Source: Streptomyces dioscori
GTDB taxonomy: Bacteria > Actinomycetota > Actinomycetes > Streptomycetales > Streptomycetaceae
Assembly: GCF_003024195.1 (NCBI RefSeq)
Contig: NZ_KZ679051.1
Span: 1-64,000 of the forward strand
DNA length: 64,000 bases
Direction of reading: 5' to 3'
Position 1 is the first letter of the stretch. Each line of letters begins with the position of its first letter. Under the pieces are notes generated by a model. The model had not been told where the DNA came from, did not search any database, and saw only the letters and a program-made list of their open reading frames with translations. The translations under genes and the position numbers were made by a program. Positions 6,345 to 15,608 of this stretch are shown here, one piece after another.

Positions 6345-9311
6345 TCAGCTGCTGTCCGGACTCTTGCTGCTGCTCGGACTGCTGCTGGGCTTGGCGCTCT
6401 CCTCGGTCTTCTTGTCGCCCGAGTCGCCGGCCTTGTCGCTGCCGCCCGCCTTCTTGTCGGCCGCGGCCTGTGCGTCCTCAGCCTTCTTGAGCGCGTCCTC
6501 CAGGTCCTTCTGCGCCGTTCCGTACGCCTCCCAGTCGCCCTTCTTGAGGGCTTCCTGGCCGTCGTCGAAGGCCTTCTGGGCGTCGTCGAGCGCTTCCTGG
6601 ACCGTCGGATCACTGGATGTCGGCGGCGGTTTCGTCTCGTCCTCGTCCGGCGGTTCGACGGTCGAACCCTCCGCTCCGAAGACCTTGTCGAGCGCCTCAC
6701 CCAGCGTGTCCTCGAAGGCCGTCGCGCCTCCGTAGGTCACCAGCACCTTCCGCAGCAGCGGGTACTTCAGTCCACCACCGCGTACGTAGACCGGCTCCAC
6801 ATAGAGCAGTCCGCCGTCGAGCGGCACCGTCAGCAGGTTGCCGTACTCGACTTCCGAGTCACCACCTCTGAGGAGCCTGATGGACTCGGCGATGGACGGT
6901 TCGGAGTTGAACTGGCTCTGCACCCGTTTCGGCCCGTCGACCGTTCTGCCGGTCGGCAGCTTCAGGATGTTGATCTTGCCGTAGTCGCTCGTGCCGGCTT
7001 CGGCGTTGACCGACATGAAGGCGCTGAGGTTGTCCCGGCCGTTCGGAGTGAGCGTCGTCGTCAGGGAGAACGCCTGCGACTGCTCACCCGGCATCTTCAT
7101 GCTGAGGTAGTACGGCGGTACCGCGTTGCCCGACTTGTTGGTCGGGTCGTCCGGCACCTGCCACACCTCGCTGCCGCTGAGGAACGTCTCGGCGTCCTTC
7201 ACGTGGTAGCGGGTCAGCAGCTCGCGCTGGACCTTGAACAGGTCCTGCGGGTACCGCAGATGGTCCATGAGGGCCTGCGGGATGTCGCCCTTCGGCTTCA
7301 CCGTCCCGGGGAAGGCCTTCTTCCAGGTCTTCAGGACCGGGTCCTTGGTGTCCCACTCGTAGAGCGTGACCTTGCCGGTGTACGCGTCGACGGTCGCCTT
7401 CACCGAGTTGCGGATGTAGTTGACCTGGTTCTGCTGGGCCACCACCGCCCGCTGGTTGTTGGCCGCGGTGAGCGAGTCGGCCGTCGTGTCCCCGAGCGTG
7501 GTGCGCGAGGCGTACGGGTAGCCGTTCGTCGTCGTGTACGCGTCGACGATCCACTCGATCTTGTCGCCGACGACCGCGGGATAGGCGTCGCCGTCGATGG
7601 TCAGCCAGGGGGCCACCGCCTCGACGCGCTCCTTGGGCGTGCGGTTGTAGAGGATCCGCGAGCCCTCACCGATCGCGCCGGAGTAGAGGATCTGCGGCTC
7701 GCTGAACGCCACCGCGTACGCCGCCCGGTTGACCGGGCTGGAGAGGTTGACGCCGCTCTTGCCCTTGTAACTGGTCGTCTTCTCACCGGTGTCGTCGGAG
7801 TAGTCGATCTCCTTCTGGGGACCGCCGACGATCGAGTACTGGCTGGTCTTCTCGCCGTAGTAGATCCGCTGCTGGTACTCGCCGAGGTCGCCCTTGGACG
7901 GCAGGTCGTACTCGGTGAACTCCGGGCGTCCCTCGGCGTCGGCGTTGGTGCCCTTGGCCGCGACCACTCCGAAGCCGTGCGTGTAACGGAAGTGGTTGTT
8001 GATCCAGTTGCTCTTCGGGATGCCCTGCAGGTTCAGCTCGCGCAGACCGATGACGGTGTCCTGGTCCTTGCCGTCCTTGCTGTAGCGGTCGACGTCGAGG
8101 TTCGACGGGAACGCGTAGTAATTACGGACCTGCTGGAGCTGCTGGAACGTGGGCGAGACGACGTTCGGGTCCAGGAGCCTGATGCTCGCGGCGCCGTCGG
8201 CGTCGTCGCGCAACTTGGTCTTGTCCTTGGTCGTGCTCGTGCCCGCGTACTCGGTGACCTCGGTGCCCGTGATGCCGTACGCGTCGCGGGTCGCCTTGAG
8301 GTTCTTCTCGACGTACGGCGCTTCCTTGGCCTGCTCGTTCGGCTGGACCTGGAACTTCTGCACGATCGCCGGGTACAGACCGCCGATGAGGATCGCGGAG
8401 AGCACCATCAGGCCGAAGCCGATGACGGGCAGCTGCCAGGTGCGCCGCCACAGGGTGGCGAAGAACAGCAGGGCGCAGATGACCGCGATGCAGAAGAGGA
8501 TCGTCTTGGCCGGCAGGTAGGCGTTGGCGTCGACGTACCTCAGGCCCGTCCAGTTGCCGGTCGCCTTGAAGTCACTGGACTTCACCGCGAGGCCGTACCG
8601 GTCGAGCCAGTACGCCACCGCCTTCAGTGCGACGAAGATGCCCAGCAGCACCGACAGATGGCCGGTGGCCGCCGCCGTGGCGCGCGCTCCGGGACTGGTG
8701 ACGCGCAGTCCGCCGTACAGGTAGTGCGTCAGCGCCGCGGCGATCAGGGAGAGGATCGCGGCCGCGAAGCCGAAGCCCAGCATGAAGCGGTACCAGGGCA
8801 GGTCGAACGCGTAGAAGGACACGTCGAGGTGGAACTGGGGGTCCTTCTGGTTGAAGGGCACTCCGTTCACCCACATGAGCCACGTACGCCACTGGCCGGC
8901 CGCGGAGGCTCCCGCGATCAGCCCGACCAGCGAGGTGATCCCGAGAAGAATCCACTTCTTGTACGGGGCCACGCTCATCCGGTACCGGTCGAGGCTCTGC
9001 TGCTCCATCGACATGGCGCTGAGCGGCGGCCTCAGACGGTGGGCCAGCCAGATGTTCACACCGACGGCCACGGCCATCAGCAGTCCGAAGACGAAGAACA
9101 GACCGATCTTGGTCCACAGCGTGGTCGTGAAGACCGACGAGTACTTCACCGACCGGTACCAGAGCCAGTCCGTCCAGAACCCCGCGAACATGACGAAGGC
9201 CATGGCCAGCACGGCCAGTACGCCCAGTGTCATGAGCAGGGTCCGGACGCGCCGGGACGGTCGGCCCACTCTCATCCGCGGCCCTGTCGGGCCTCCGCCG
9301 CGGTCCGGCAT
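6345..9311 (-). CDS. UPF0182 family polytopic membrane protein
   Basis: 988 residues from the ATG at 9311 (an ATG 19 codons upstream is less likely). About seven hydrophobic helices crowd the first third, beginning with TLLMTLGVLAVLAMAF and ending near LPVIGFGLMVLSAILIG. A large, probably extracytoplasmic, soluble domain follows. The tail is acidic and Ala/Lys-rich (DDAQKAFDDGQEAL), predicted coiled coil, ending in a Ser/Pro/Lys stretch. It is the homologue of mycobacterial Rv3193c. The function of the family is not established. The next gene is divergent; no RBS is obvious. Confidence 0.88.
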   Translation of the reverse strand: MPDRGGGPTGPRMRVGRPSRRVRTLLMTLGVLAVLAMAFVMFAGFWTDWLWYRSVKYSSVFTTTLWTKIGLFFVFGLLMAVAVGVNIWLAHRLRPPLSAMSMEQQSLDRYRMSVAPYKKWILLGITSLVGLIAGASAAGQWRTWLMWVNGVPFNQKDPQFHLDVSFYAFDLPWYRFMLGFGFAAAILSLIAAALTHYLYGGLRVTSPGARATAAATGHLSVLLGIFVALKAVAYWLDRYGLAVKSSDFKATGNWTGLRYVDANAYLPAKTILFCIAVICALLFFATLWRRTWQLPVIGFGLMVLSAILIGGLYPAIVQKFQVQPNEQAKEAPYVEKNLKATRDAYGITGTEVTEYAGTSTTKDKTKLRDDADGAASIRLLDPNVVSPTFQQLQQVRNYYAFPSNLDVDRYSKDGKDQDTVIGLRELNLQGIPKSNWINNHFRYTHGFGVVAAKGTNADAEGRPEFTEYDLPSKGDLGEYQQRIYYGEKTSQYSIVGGPQKEIDYSDDTGEKTTSYKGKSGVNLSSPVNRAAYAVAFSEPQILYSGAIGEGSRILYNRTPKERVEAVAPWLTIDGDAYPAVVGDKIEWIVDAYTTTNGYPYASRTTLGDTTADSLTAANNQRAVVAQQNQVNYIRNSVKATVDAYTGKVTLYEWDTKDPVLKTWKKAFPGTVKPKGDIPQALMDHLRYPQDLFKVQRELLTRYHVKDAETFLSGSEVWQVPDDPTNKSGNAVPPYYLSMKMPGEQSQAFSLTTTLTPNGRDNLSAFMSVNAEAGTSDYGKINILKLPTGRTVDGPKRVQSQFNSEPSIAESIRLLRGGDSEVEYGNLLTVPLDGGLLYVEPVYVRGGGLKYPLLRKVLVTYGGATAFEDTLGEALDKVFGAEGSTVEPPDEDETKPPPTSSDPTVQEALDDAQKAFDDGQEALKKGDWEAYGTAQKDLEDALKKAEDAQAAADKKAGGSDKAGDSGDKKTEESAKPSSSPSSSKSPDSS

Positions 9312-9448
9312 CTGGAAAGCCAAGGTGCGCACCTCGAAGTTCGCTGTTGGAATCCGGGGGCCCTGCAAACGCCGGACCCCATCTATGCAACTTACTAATG
9401 CTTTACTCGGTTCCCGGTTCGGGGGCCGAACGAGGCAGGATTGTGACC

Positions 9449-10006
9449 ATGTCCAACACCGCCTCCTCAGGCACCCCCATGGCGGCCGGTCCGCTCACCC
9501 GCGCCGCACTCGAAATCGACGAGTACGTCGCGGGCCTCGGCTGGGATCAGCCCGCCCGGCTCTTCGCCCTCGTCGACACCGGCCGTCTGCGTTCTCAGGA
9601 ACCCGGACTCGCCGAGCGGCTGGGTCTGACCGAAGACGTGCCCGACGGCACCCTCACCCCTATCGAGCAGGAGGAGATTCCCGCGGGCAGCCCGCTGGAC
9701 GAGTTCCTGGGCACCATCGCCTGGCCGGACTCGGTGGTCGGCTGCGCGCTGTCCGTGGAGCGGCTGATGCTGCCGCCGTCCGCGGAGGCGTCCGTACCGG
9801 ACGGCCTCGACGAGAAGCGGCTGGCCAAATGGGTCGCCGAGCACCCCGAGCGCCAGGAGGTCCGGATGACCGTCGCGGTACTGCGGGGCGGGAAGCGTGA
9901 TTCAGCACTGCGGCTGCGCGAGAAGGACTCGGCGAACGACGTGCTCACCGGCTCCGACCTGGTGCCGGGGCTGGCCGACGCGCTCACGGCGACGTTCGCG
10001 GAGTAG
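9449..10006 (+). CDS. PPA1309-family conserved hypothetical protein
   Basis: 185 residues, soluble and acidic, with no signal or membrane segment. It resembles the actinobacterial PPA1309 family (TRAALEIDEYVAGLGWDQPARLFALVDT at the N-terminus is typical), whose role is unknown. The ATG at 9449 follows a GGCAGGA Shine-Dalgarno-like stretch; the open frame extends upstream without a better signal. It is a single gene, convergent with the PDZ-Lon protease and divergent from the UPF0182 gene. Co-occurrence with those two is conserved in actinobacteria. Confidence 0.75.
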   Translation: MSNTASSGTPMAAGPLTRAALEIDEYVAGLGWDQPARLFALVDTGRLRSQEPGLAERLGLTEDVPDGTLTPIEQEEIPAGSPLDEFLGTIAWPDSVVGCALSVERLMLPPSAEASVPDGLDEKRLAKWVAEHPERQEVRMTVAVLRGGKRDSALRLREKDSANDVLTGSDLVPGLADALTATFAE

Positions 10007-10048
10007 TCCGGGCGTGCACGGCCTGCCGGTGCGCCCGGACCTGGTGTC

Positions 10049-11137
10049 CTAGGCGCATTTCGGCAGGTCGTCCGTGTCGCCGGCACGGATGTCCTTGAGG
10101 GCGCCCACCGCGTCGTCGATGGTGTCGACCTTGACGAGCGTGAGCCCGTCGGGGATGTCACGGGCGGCGGCCGCGCAGTTGTCCTTCGGCGTCAGGAAGT
10201 ACTGGGCCCCCTTGGCGCGGGCGCCGACGGTCTTCATCTCGATACCGCCGATCGGGCCCACCTTGCCCTCGTCGGTGATCGTGCCGGTGCCGGCGACGAA
10301 CTTGCCGCCGGTGAGGGTCCCCGGGGTCAGTTTGTCGACGATGCCGAGGGCGAACATCAGACCGGCGCTGGGGCCGCCGACGTCGGCGAGCTTGATGTCG
10401 ATGGTGAACGGGAAGCTGTGGTCGGTCCCCGCCTCGATGCCGACGATCGCGCGGTCCTCGCCGCTGTCGTGGGACTTGGCGGTGGTGAGCGTGATCTCCT
10501 CGGTCCTGGTCGCCGTCTTCTTCTCTTTCAGAGCGGCGGCCTGTTCCTTGGCGGGCACTATCGTGAAGACGACCTTTTCGCCGGCCTTGTGCTTGGTGAC
10601 CAGCTTCGCGACGTCGCCGAACGCCTTCACCTGCGTGCCGTCGACGGCCTTGATCACGTCACCGGCGTGCAGCCTGCCCTCGGCGGGGGTGTCCTTGACG
10701 ACGGTGGAGACGATCACCCAGGACTTCACCGGGATGCCGACCTCCTTGAGCGCGGCGACCTTGGCGCTCTCCTGGGACTGGCTGAACTCCTCGGCGTTCT
10801 CCTGCGTCGACTGCTCCTCCGTCTTGCCGTCGGGGTAGAGCGTGTCGTGCGGAACCACCTTGTTGTCGTGTGCCAGCCAGCCGTACACGGCTTCGACGAG
10901 GTTCATGTTGTAGTCGGCGCTGGTGACCCGGACGGTGGTCATGTTCAGATGACCGCTCGTCGGGTAGGTCTTTCGGCCGGTGATCCGGAGCACAGGCTCG
11001 CCGTCGTGCTCGCCGAGCGTGTTCACCGTCGGACCCGGTGACATCTCCGAATACGGCACATTGATGAAGACTCCCGCGCACAGGAGCGCGATCAGCATCA
11101 GGGTGGAGGCGAGCATCGTCGCGGTGCGGCGTGGCAT
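10049..11137 (-). CDS. Membrane-anchored PDZ-Lon (S16) protease, YlbL family
   Basis: 362 residues. One N-terminal helix (about 8-28) anchors it with the rest outside. A PDZ domain (about 135-200) contains GRLHAGDVIKAVDG. A Lon-type proteolytic domain (about 240-350) shows the Ser/Lys dyad as Ser257 in GGPSAGL and Lys302 in GIEMKTVGARAKGA, 45 residues apart as in Lon. There is no AAA+ module, so it works without ATP. It corresponds to Rv3194c and to B. subtilis YlbL, proteases of the outer face of the membrane. The substrate is unknown. Confidence 0.88.
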   Translation of the reverse strand: MPRRTATMLASTLMLIALLCAGVFINVPYSEMSPGPTVNTLGEHDGEPVLRITGRKTYPTSGHLNMTTVRVTSADYNMNLVEAVYGWLAHDNKVVPHDTLYPDGKTEEQSTQENAEEFSQSQESAKVAALKEVGIPVKSWVIVSTVVKDTPAEGRLHAGDVIKAVDGTQVKAFGDVAKLVTKHKAGEKVVFTIVPAKEQAAALKEKKTATRTEEITLTTAKSHDSGEDRAIVGIEAGTDHSFPFTIDIKLADVGGPSAGLMFALGIVDKLTPGTLTGGKFVAGTGTITDEGKVGPIGGIEMKTVGARAKGAQYFLTPKDNCAAAARDIPDGLTLVKVDTIDDAVGALKDIRAGDTDDLPKCA

Positions 11138-11206
11138 GGAACGACAGTACGGGACAGCACTGTCAACGGACCGTCGGGGCCGCCCGTCCGGGGGCCCGAC
11201 GGCCGG

Positions 11207-11371
11207 TCAGGCGTCGGAGTGCGACTTCTCCATGGCCTCGCGGAAGCGGGTGTAGCCGGCGAGCTCGTGGCCGTCACCGATGGTCTTGCGGTTCCGTCCC
11301 GCCCAACTGCCCCAGGCTCCGGCACCGATCGCGGCGAAAAGCGGAATCAGCAACCAGGCGAGCGCTGCCAT
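11207..11371 (-). CDS. 54-residue single-pass membrane peptide
   Basis: A short gene with a strong start: GGGAGG five bases before the ATG at 11371. The product begins MAALAWLLIPLFAAIGAGAW, one hydrophobic helix of about 20 residues. A charged tail of about 34 residues follows (RNRKTIGDGHELAGYTRFRE). It is co-directional with the PDZ-Lon protease and 69 bases upstream of it, so the two may be co-transcribed. No family is named here. The high-quality RBS, codon bias and sensible topology argue for a real protein. Confidence 0.75.
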   Translation of the reverse strand: MAALAWLLIPLFAAIGAGAWGSWAGRNRKTIGDGHELAGYTRFREAMEKSHSDA

Positions 11372-11475
11372 GCCGACCTCCCAACCCCATGAACCACCAC
11401 AACTGACTGATCAGCAGATTAACCATCCGCTTGTCCAACGCTCACGGCAGGGGTCGGGTTACGCAACCGGAGCGG

Positions 11476-11937
11476 TCAGCAGGCCCCGACCCATTCCTCC
11501 GTGCCGTCGGAGAACTTCTGGTGCTTCCAGATCGGGACTTCGTGCTTCAGGTCGTCGATCAGCTTCCGGCAGGCCTCGAAGGCCTCACCCCGGTGCGGGC
11601 AGGAGACGGCGACGACCACGGCGAGATCACCCACCCGCAGGTCACCGACGCGGTGGACCGCGGCGAGCGCCCGCACGGGGTACTCCGCGACGACCTTCTC
11701 CGCGACCCGCCTCATCTCGGCCTCGGCGCTCGGGTGGCTGGAGTATCCGAGGGCGTCGACGTCCGCTCCCCCGTCGTGGTTGCGCACGGTCCCCACGAAG
11801 AGCGCGGTCCCTCCGGAGGCGTCGTCACCGACGGCCCGGAAGACCTCGTCCAGGGAGAGGTCGGTCTCCCGGATCGCCAGAAGCTTGATGGGGTCCTGCG
11901 CCGCCTGCTCACCGGGATGGTCGCTCATGGGTGCCAT
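11476..11937 (-). CDS. moaE: Molybdopterin synthase catalytic subunit MoaE
   Basis: Converts precursor Z (cPMP) to molybdopterin, using sulfur carried on the C-terminus of MoaD. 153 residues from the ATG at 11937; the open frame upstream lacks family similarity, and an ATG at 11928 is an alternative. Core motifs are present: GTALFVGTVRNHD, the HRVGDLRVGD strand, CPHRGEAFEACR, and the active-site lysine region PIWKHQ near the C-terminus. No moaD is adjacent. MoeZ at 43478-44656 in this window supplies the sulfur-transfer side of the pathway. Confidence 0.9.
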   Translation of the reverse strand: MAPMSDHPGEQAAQDPIKLLAIRETDLSLDEVFRAVGDDASGGTALFVGTVRNHDGGADVDALGYSSHPSAEAEMRRVAEKVVAEYPVRALAAVHRVGDLRVGDLAVVVAVSCPHRGEAFEACRKLIDDLKHEVPIWKHQKFSDGTEEWVGAC

Positions 11938-12144
11938 GCCCCCATCGTGCCCCACCCCGTCGGCCCCGTGAAACGGCTCTTTCACACGTACACGCGCGCA
12001 GGCGGTCGGAGCCTTCCACAAGACCGCACACGAGCTGCCGGCCGCAACGCCTCCCGTTGCGGCACCACCTAGGAACCGGCACCGGTACCGGTTCGCGTCC
12101 GGCAGCGCCGTCGCCCCGGCAGGTGCCGCGGATCCGGCACCAGG

Positions 12145-13308
12145 TCAGATCCGCCGCCGGGCCTTCCGCGCCCGCCGCACCAGCGCGGCCGTGCCCAGCA
12201 GGGCGACCGTCGCTCCCGCGGCTCCCGCCGCCGTGGCGTCCTTGCGGCCCAGCCGCCGTCCGGCGAGGGTGTGCCGCCCAGCGACCTCGCCCAGGAGCTC
12301 GGCGAGAACCTCCTCGTTGGTCCACCGGGGGCGCCACCCGGCATCGTGCAGCCGGCTCCCGCTGACCACCCAGGGATACATCGTGTAGGCGAGGTCCCCG
12401 GCCGGCGACGGGGTGAGCCCGATGCGGTGGAGCCGGGCCGCCGCGCCCAGGGCGACGGCGGACGGCAGTTCCATGCGCCGGATCCCACTGAGCTCCTCGA
12501 CCTCCTCCTGCTCCAGCCAACCGTCGCACCCGACGGCAAGCTCTCCGTCGACCTTCTCCAGGGCCGCGTACTCCAGAGCGGCGCACAGGTCCTCGACGTG
12601 GCAGAACTGCCAGACCGGCCGGGAACCAGCGACGACCAGGAGGCGAGGAGACTCGAAGTACCTGGTCAGCGCGGTATCGGTGCCTCCGACGAGCACGGCG
12701 GGGCGTACGACGGTGACATTGAGCCCGGGATGCGCGCGGGGCGCCCGCCGGGCGAGCCGCTCGACCTCCAGCAGGTCCCCGACCCCCGTGGCCTCGGCGG
12801 TCGCCCGCAGTTCGGCGTCCTCGGAGAGGGGCAGTTCGTTGTCGGGCAGCGCTCCGTAGACCATGGCCGACGTGCACAGCACGACGCGGTGGACCCCGGC
12901 AGCGGCGGCGGCCGTGAGCACGGTCTGGGTACCCCGCACGTTGTACGCCGTACGTGCCGCCGGATCCGTCTCAAGATCGAGGTCGAGGGCCAGGTGCACC
13001 ACGACGTCCGCCCCGCGCAGCTTCTCGGCGATGGCCGGGTCCCGGACGTCGAGGATGTGCCACTGCGCGCCCGCGCACTCGCCGCGCCGCTCGTCGATGG
13101 CGATGACCTGCTTGATCTCGTCGCAGGCGACGAGCCGCTCGGTGAGCATCGCGCCGATCCCGGCCGCGGCACCGGTGATCGCCACGACGGGGCCGCGCAC
13201 GGCGGATGTCCCGTCGGCGCGCTGCGACGCAGGTGAGGGCCGATGTTCGGGTGACGGGTGGGTTGAGAGGTTTCGCGCTGCGCGAACCTGTGGATCTGGG
13301 GAACTCAC
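12145..13308 (-). CDS. Extended SDR / NAD(P)-dependent epimerase-dehydratase family protein
   Basis: 387 residues. A Rossmann fold starts about residue 40 with ITGAAAGIGAML, an irregular version of the usual GxxGxxG. An atypical-extended-SDR body follows, with STSAMVYGA-like and VVRPAVLVGG segments. The C-terminus ends in a hydrophobic helix plus basic tail (TVALLGTAALVRRARKARRR), suggesting membrane attachment. The chosen GTG at 13308 has GGAGA six bases upstream; an upstream ATG exists but extends into the promoter region. The substrate is unknown, and a sugar-nucleotide or steroid-type substrate cannot be told apart. It is divergent from the DUF2342 gene. Confidence 0.8.
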   Translation of the reverse strand: MSSPDPQVRAARNLSTHPSPEHRPSPASQRADGTSAVRGPVVAITGAAAGIGAMLTERLVACDEIKQVIAIDERRGECAGAQWHILDVRDPAIAEKLRGADVVVHLALDLDLETDPAARTAYNVRGTQTVLTAAAAAGVHRVVLCTSAMVYGALPDNELPLSEDAELRATAEATGVGDLLEVERLARRAPRAHPGLNVTVVRPAVLVGGTDTALTRYFESPRLLVVAGSRPVWQFCHVEDLCAALEYAALEKVDGELAVGCDGWLEQEEVEELSGIRRMELPSAVALGAAARLHRIGLTPSPAGDLAYTMYPWVVSGSRLHDAGWRPRWTNEEVLAELLGEVAGRHTLAGRRLGRKDATAAGAAGATVALLGTAALVRRARKARRRI

Positions 13309-13498
13309 CAGGCGTCTCCAGCGGTTGTCTTCAGTAAGAACGCGAGTGACGCGTACGTACCAGGTGGCATCCATCCTGCCGCAGCCGTCGAGTCGGCGAC
13401 GCACCGAGGCCCGAACCGGTTGTGGTGTCTACGCTGGGTGGTGATGCAGGGCAGCCGCCGTCGGAGCGAACCGGCGGCCTTAACAGCCGAGGAATCCC

Positions 13499-14953
13499 GT
13501 GAGTGACACCCCATTCGGATTCGGCCTTCCGCCGGAGGAGCCGGACGACGGCGACGAGGGCAAGAAGAAGGACCAGCAGAGCGGTGGTGGTCAGGGACCT
13601 GCCAACCCGTTCGGTTTCGGGCCCGGCGGCCCTGGAGGCGACAACCCGCTCGCCGCCATGTTCGGTTCGCTGAACCCCAACGACCTGGGCGCCGCGTTCC
13701 AGCAACTGGGCCAGATGCTCTCGTACGAGGGCGGCCCGGTGAACTGGGACATGGCCAAGCAGATCGCCCGCCAGACGGTCTCCCAGGGCACCTCCGACGG
13801 CACGAAGGACGCCAGCGTCGGCCCCTCCGAGCGTGCCGCGGTCCTGGACGCGGTGCGGCTGGCCGACCTGTGGCTGGACGACGCGACGTCACTGCCGTCC
13901 GGCGCCACCTCCGCGGTGGCCTGGAGCCGCGCGGAGTGGGTCGAGGCGACCCTGCCGGTGTGGAAGGAGCTCGTCGACCCGGTCGCCGAGCGCGTCGGCG
14001 CGGCCATGGGCGACGTCCTGCCCGAGGAGATGCAGGCTATGGCGGGCCCGCTGCTCGGCATGATGCGCTCCATGGGCGGCGCCATGTTCGGTACGCAGAT
14101 CGGCCAGGCCGTCGGCGTGCTCGCGGGCGAGGTCGTCGGCTCGTCCGACGTCGGCCTGCCGCTCGGCCCGGCCGGCAAGGCCGCGCTGCTCCCGCTGAAC
14201 ATCGAGGCCTTCGGCAAGGACCTGGGGATCGCCCAGGACGAGGTGCGCCTCTACATCGCCCTGCGCGAGGCCGCCCACCAGCGGCTCTTCGCCCACGTGC
14301 CGTGGCTGCGCTCGCATCTGTTCGGCGCGGTCGAGGGGTACGCACGCGGGATCAAGGTCGACACGGCGAAGCTGGAGGACGTGGTCGGCCAGTTCGACCC
14401 GCAGAACCCCGAGGAGCTGCAGCAGGCCCTCCAGCAGGGCATGTTCCAGCCGGAGGACACGCCGGAGCAGAAGGCCGCGCTGGCCCGTCTGGAGACCGCT
14501 CTCGCGCTCGTCGAGGGCTGGGTCGACGCGGTGGTCCACTCGGCCGCCAAGCCTCGTCTGTCGTCCGCCGACGCGCTGCGCGAGACGCTGCGCCGCCGCC
14601 GCGCCACGGGCGGTCCGGCCGAGCAGACCTTCGCCACGCTGATCGGCCTGGAGCTGCGTCCGCGCCGACTGCGGGACGCCTCGCGCCTGTGGGCCTCGCT
14701 CACGGACGCGCGCGGGGTCGACGGCCGGGACAACCTGTGGGAGCACCCGGACATGCTGCCGACCGCCTCCGACCTGGACGACCCGGACGGCTTCGTGCAC
14801 CGGGAGCAGCTGGACTTCTCCGAACTCGACAAGATGCTCGGCGAGGCAGCGGGCGGTTCACCCGAAAAGCCCAACCTCACCAAGGACGAGAGCGAGCCCC
14901 GCGACAAGAACGACGAGGACAAGAACGACGACAAGGGCGACAGCGACAAGTGA
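13499..14953 (+). CDS. Zinc-dependent metalloprotease-like protein, DUF2342/TIGR03624 family
   Basis: 484 residues. A low-complexity N-terminus of about 60 residues (acidic, then Gly/Pro/Gln-rich) precedes an all-alpha core. Around residue 257 is REAAHQRLF, the histidine motif on which the family's zinc-protease assignment rests, followed by a conserved C-terminal half (RDASRLWASLTDARG). The tail is highly charged Asp/Lys. It corresponds to mycobacterial Rv3195. Proteolysis has not been shown for the family as far as I know, so the activity is tentative. GTG start; the last codon overlaps the next gene's start. Confidence 0.8.
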   Translation: MSDTPFGFGLPPEEPDDGDEGKKKDQQSGGGQGPANPFGFGPGGPGGDNPLAAMFGSLNPNDLGAAFQQLGQMLSYEGGPVNWDMAKQIARQTVSQGTSDGTKDASVGPSERAAVLDAVRLADLWLDDATSLPSGATSAVAWSRAEWVEATLPVWKELVDPVAERVGAAMGDVLPEEMQAMAGPLLGMMRSMGGAMFGTQIGQAVGVLAGEVVGSSDVGLPLGPAGKAALLPLNIEAFGKDLGIAQDEVRLYIALREAAHQRLFAHVPWLRSHLFGAVEGYARGIKVDTAKLEDVVGQFDPQNPEELQQALQQGMFQPEDTPEQKAALARLETALALVEGWVDAVVHSAAKPRLSSADALRETLRRRRATGGPAEQTFATLIGLELRPRRLRDASRLWASLTDARGVDGRDNLWEHPDMLPTASDLDDPDGFVHREQLDFSELDKMLGEAAGGSPEKPNLTKDESEPRDKNDEDKNDDKGDSDK

Positions 14954-15471
14954 GCCTGTACGACGACGCCGTCCTGGTCCTGAAGGACATCGAGGGCCAG
15001 GAGGAACTGCGCCAGGCCTACCTCGACCATCTCCAGGCCCATCCGGACGGCATGTGGAAGGCCTGCACGGCAGGACACGTCACGGCGAGCGCCCTCGTGA
15101 TCGACCCCGAGCAGGGCAGGGTGCTGCTGACGCTCCACAGGAAGCTGCGGATGTGGCTCCAGATGGGCGGCCACTGCGAGCCCGGGGACACCACCCTGGA
15201 GGCCGCGGCCCTGCGTGAGGCCGCGGAGGAGTCGGGCATCGCGGGTCTGAAGCCGCTCCCGGGCGGACCCGTCCGGCTCGACCGGCATCCCATCCCGGCG
15301 CCCTGCCACTGGCATTTCGACGTCCAGTACGCGGCCGTGGCCGAGCCGGGCGCCGTCCAGGAGATCAGCGACGAGTCCCTGGACCTGCGCTGGTTCGCCT
15401 ACGACGAGGTGACACAGGTGGCGGACGACTCGGTCGTACGTCTCCTCGACGCGACACGGGCGAGGCTCTGA
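14950..15471 (+). CDS. NUDIX hydrolase
   Basis: 173 residues. The Nudix signature runs GGHCEPGDTTLEAAALREAA then EESGI, with the catalytic glutamates in place. It should hydrolyse a nucleoside diphosphate linked to another group; the exact substrate is not predictable. Its GTG at 14950 shares the bases GTGA with the stop of the DUF2342 gene, so the two are translationally coupled. That pairing suggests a functional link. It ends at a strong terminator. Confidence 0.9.
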   Translation: MSLYDDAVLVLKDIEGQEELRQAYLDHLQAHPDGMWKACTAGHVTASALVIDPEQGRVLLTLHRKLRMWLQMGGHCEPGDTTLEAAALREAAEESGIAGLKPLPGGPVRLDRHPIPAPCHWHFDVQYAAVAEPGAVQEISDESLDLRWFAYDEVTQVADDSVVRLLDATRARL

Positions 15472-15482
15472 AGATGGACGGG

Positions 15483-15514
15483 TAAGGGGCGGTTGCCGTG
15501 GCAACCGCCCCTTA
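15483..15514 (+). terminator. Strong hairpin terminator of the DUF2342-NUDIX operon
   Basis: A 15-bp perfect stem, TAAGGGGCGGTTGCC with its complement, and a 2-base loop, 11 bases after the NUDIX stop. There is no T-run beyond TTA. Confidence 0.88.
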
Positions 15515-15526
15515 CACAGTGCCTCG

Positions 15527-15563
15527 TCAGGGGCGCGGGGAACTGCGCGACAAGCCCCCACCG
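15527..15563. repeat. Dispersed Streptomyces intergenic repeat
   Basis: Another copy of the GGGGCGCGGGGAACTGCGC element with its CCCCCAC tail, between the terminator and the convergent AIM24 operon. Confidence 0.8.
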
Positions 15564-15608
15564 GACCGGCACCCGTCCACCGGCCCCTCCCCGCGCCCCC
15601 CGGAGGGC

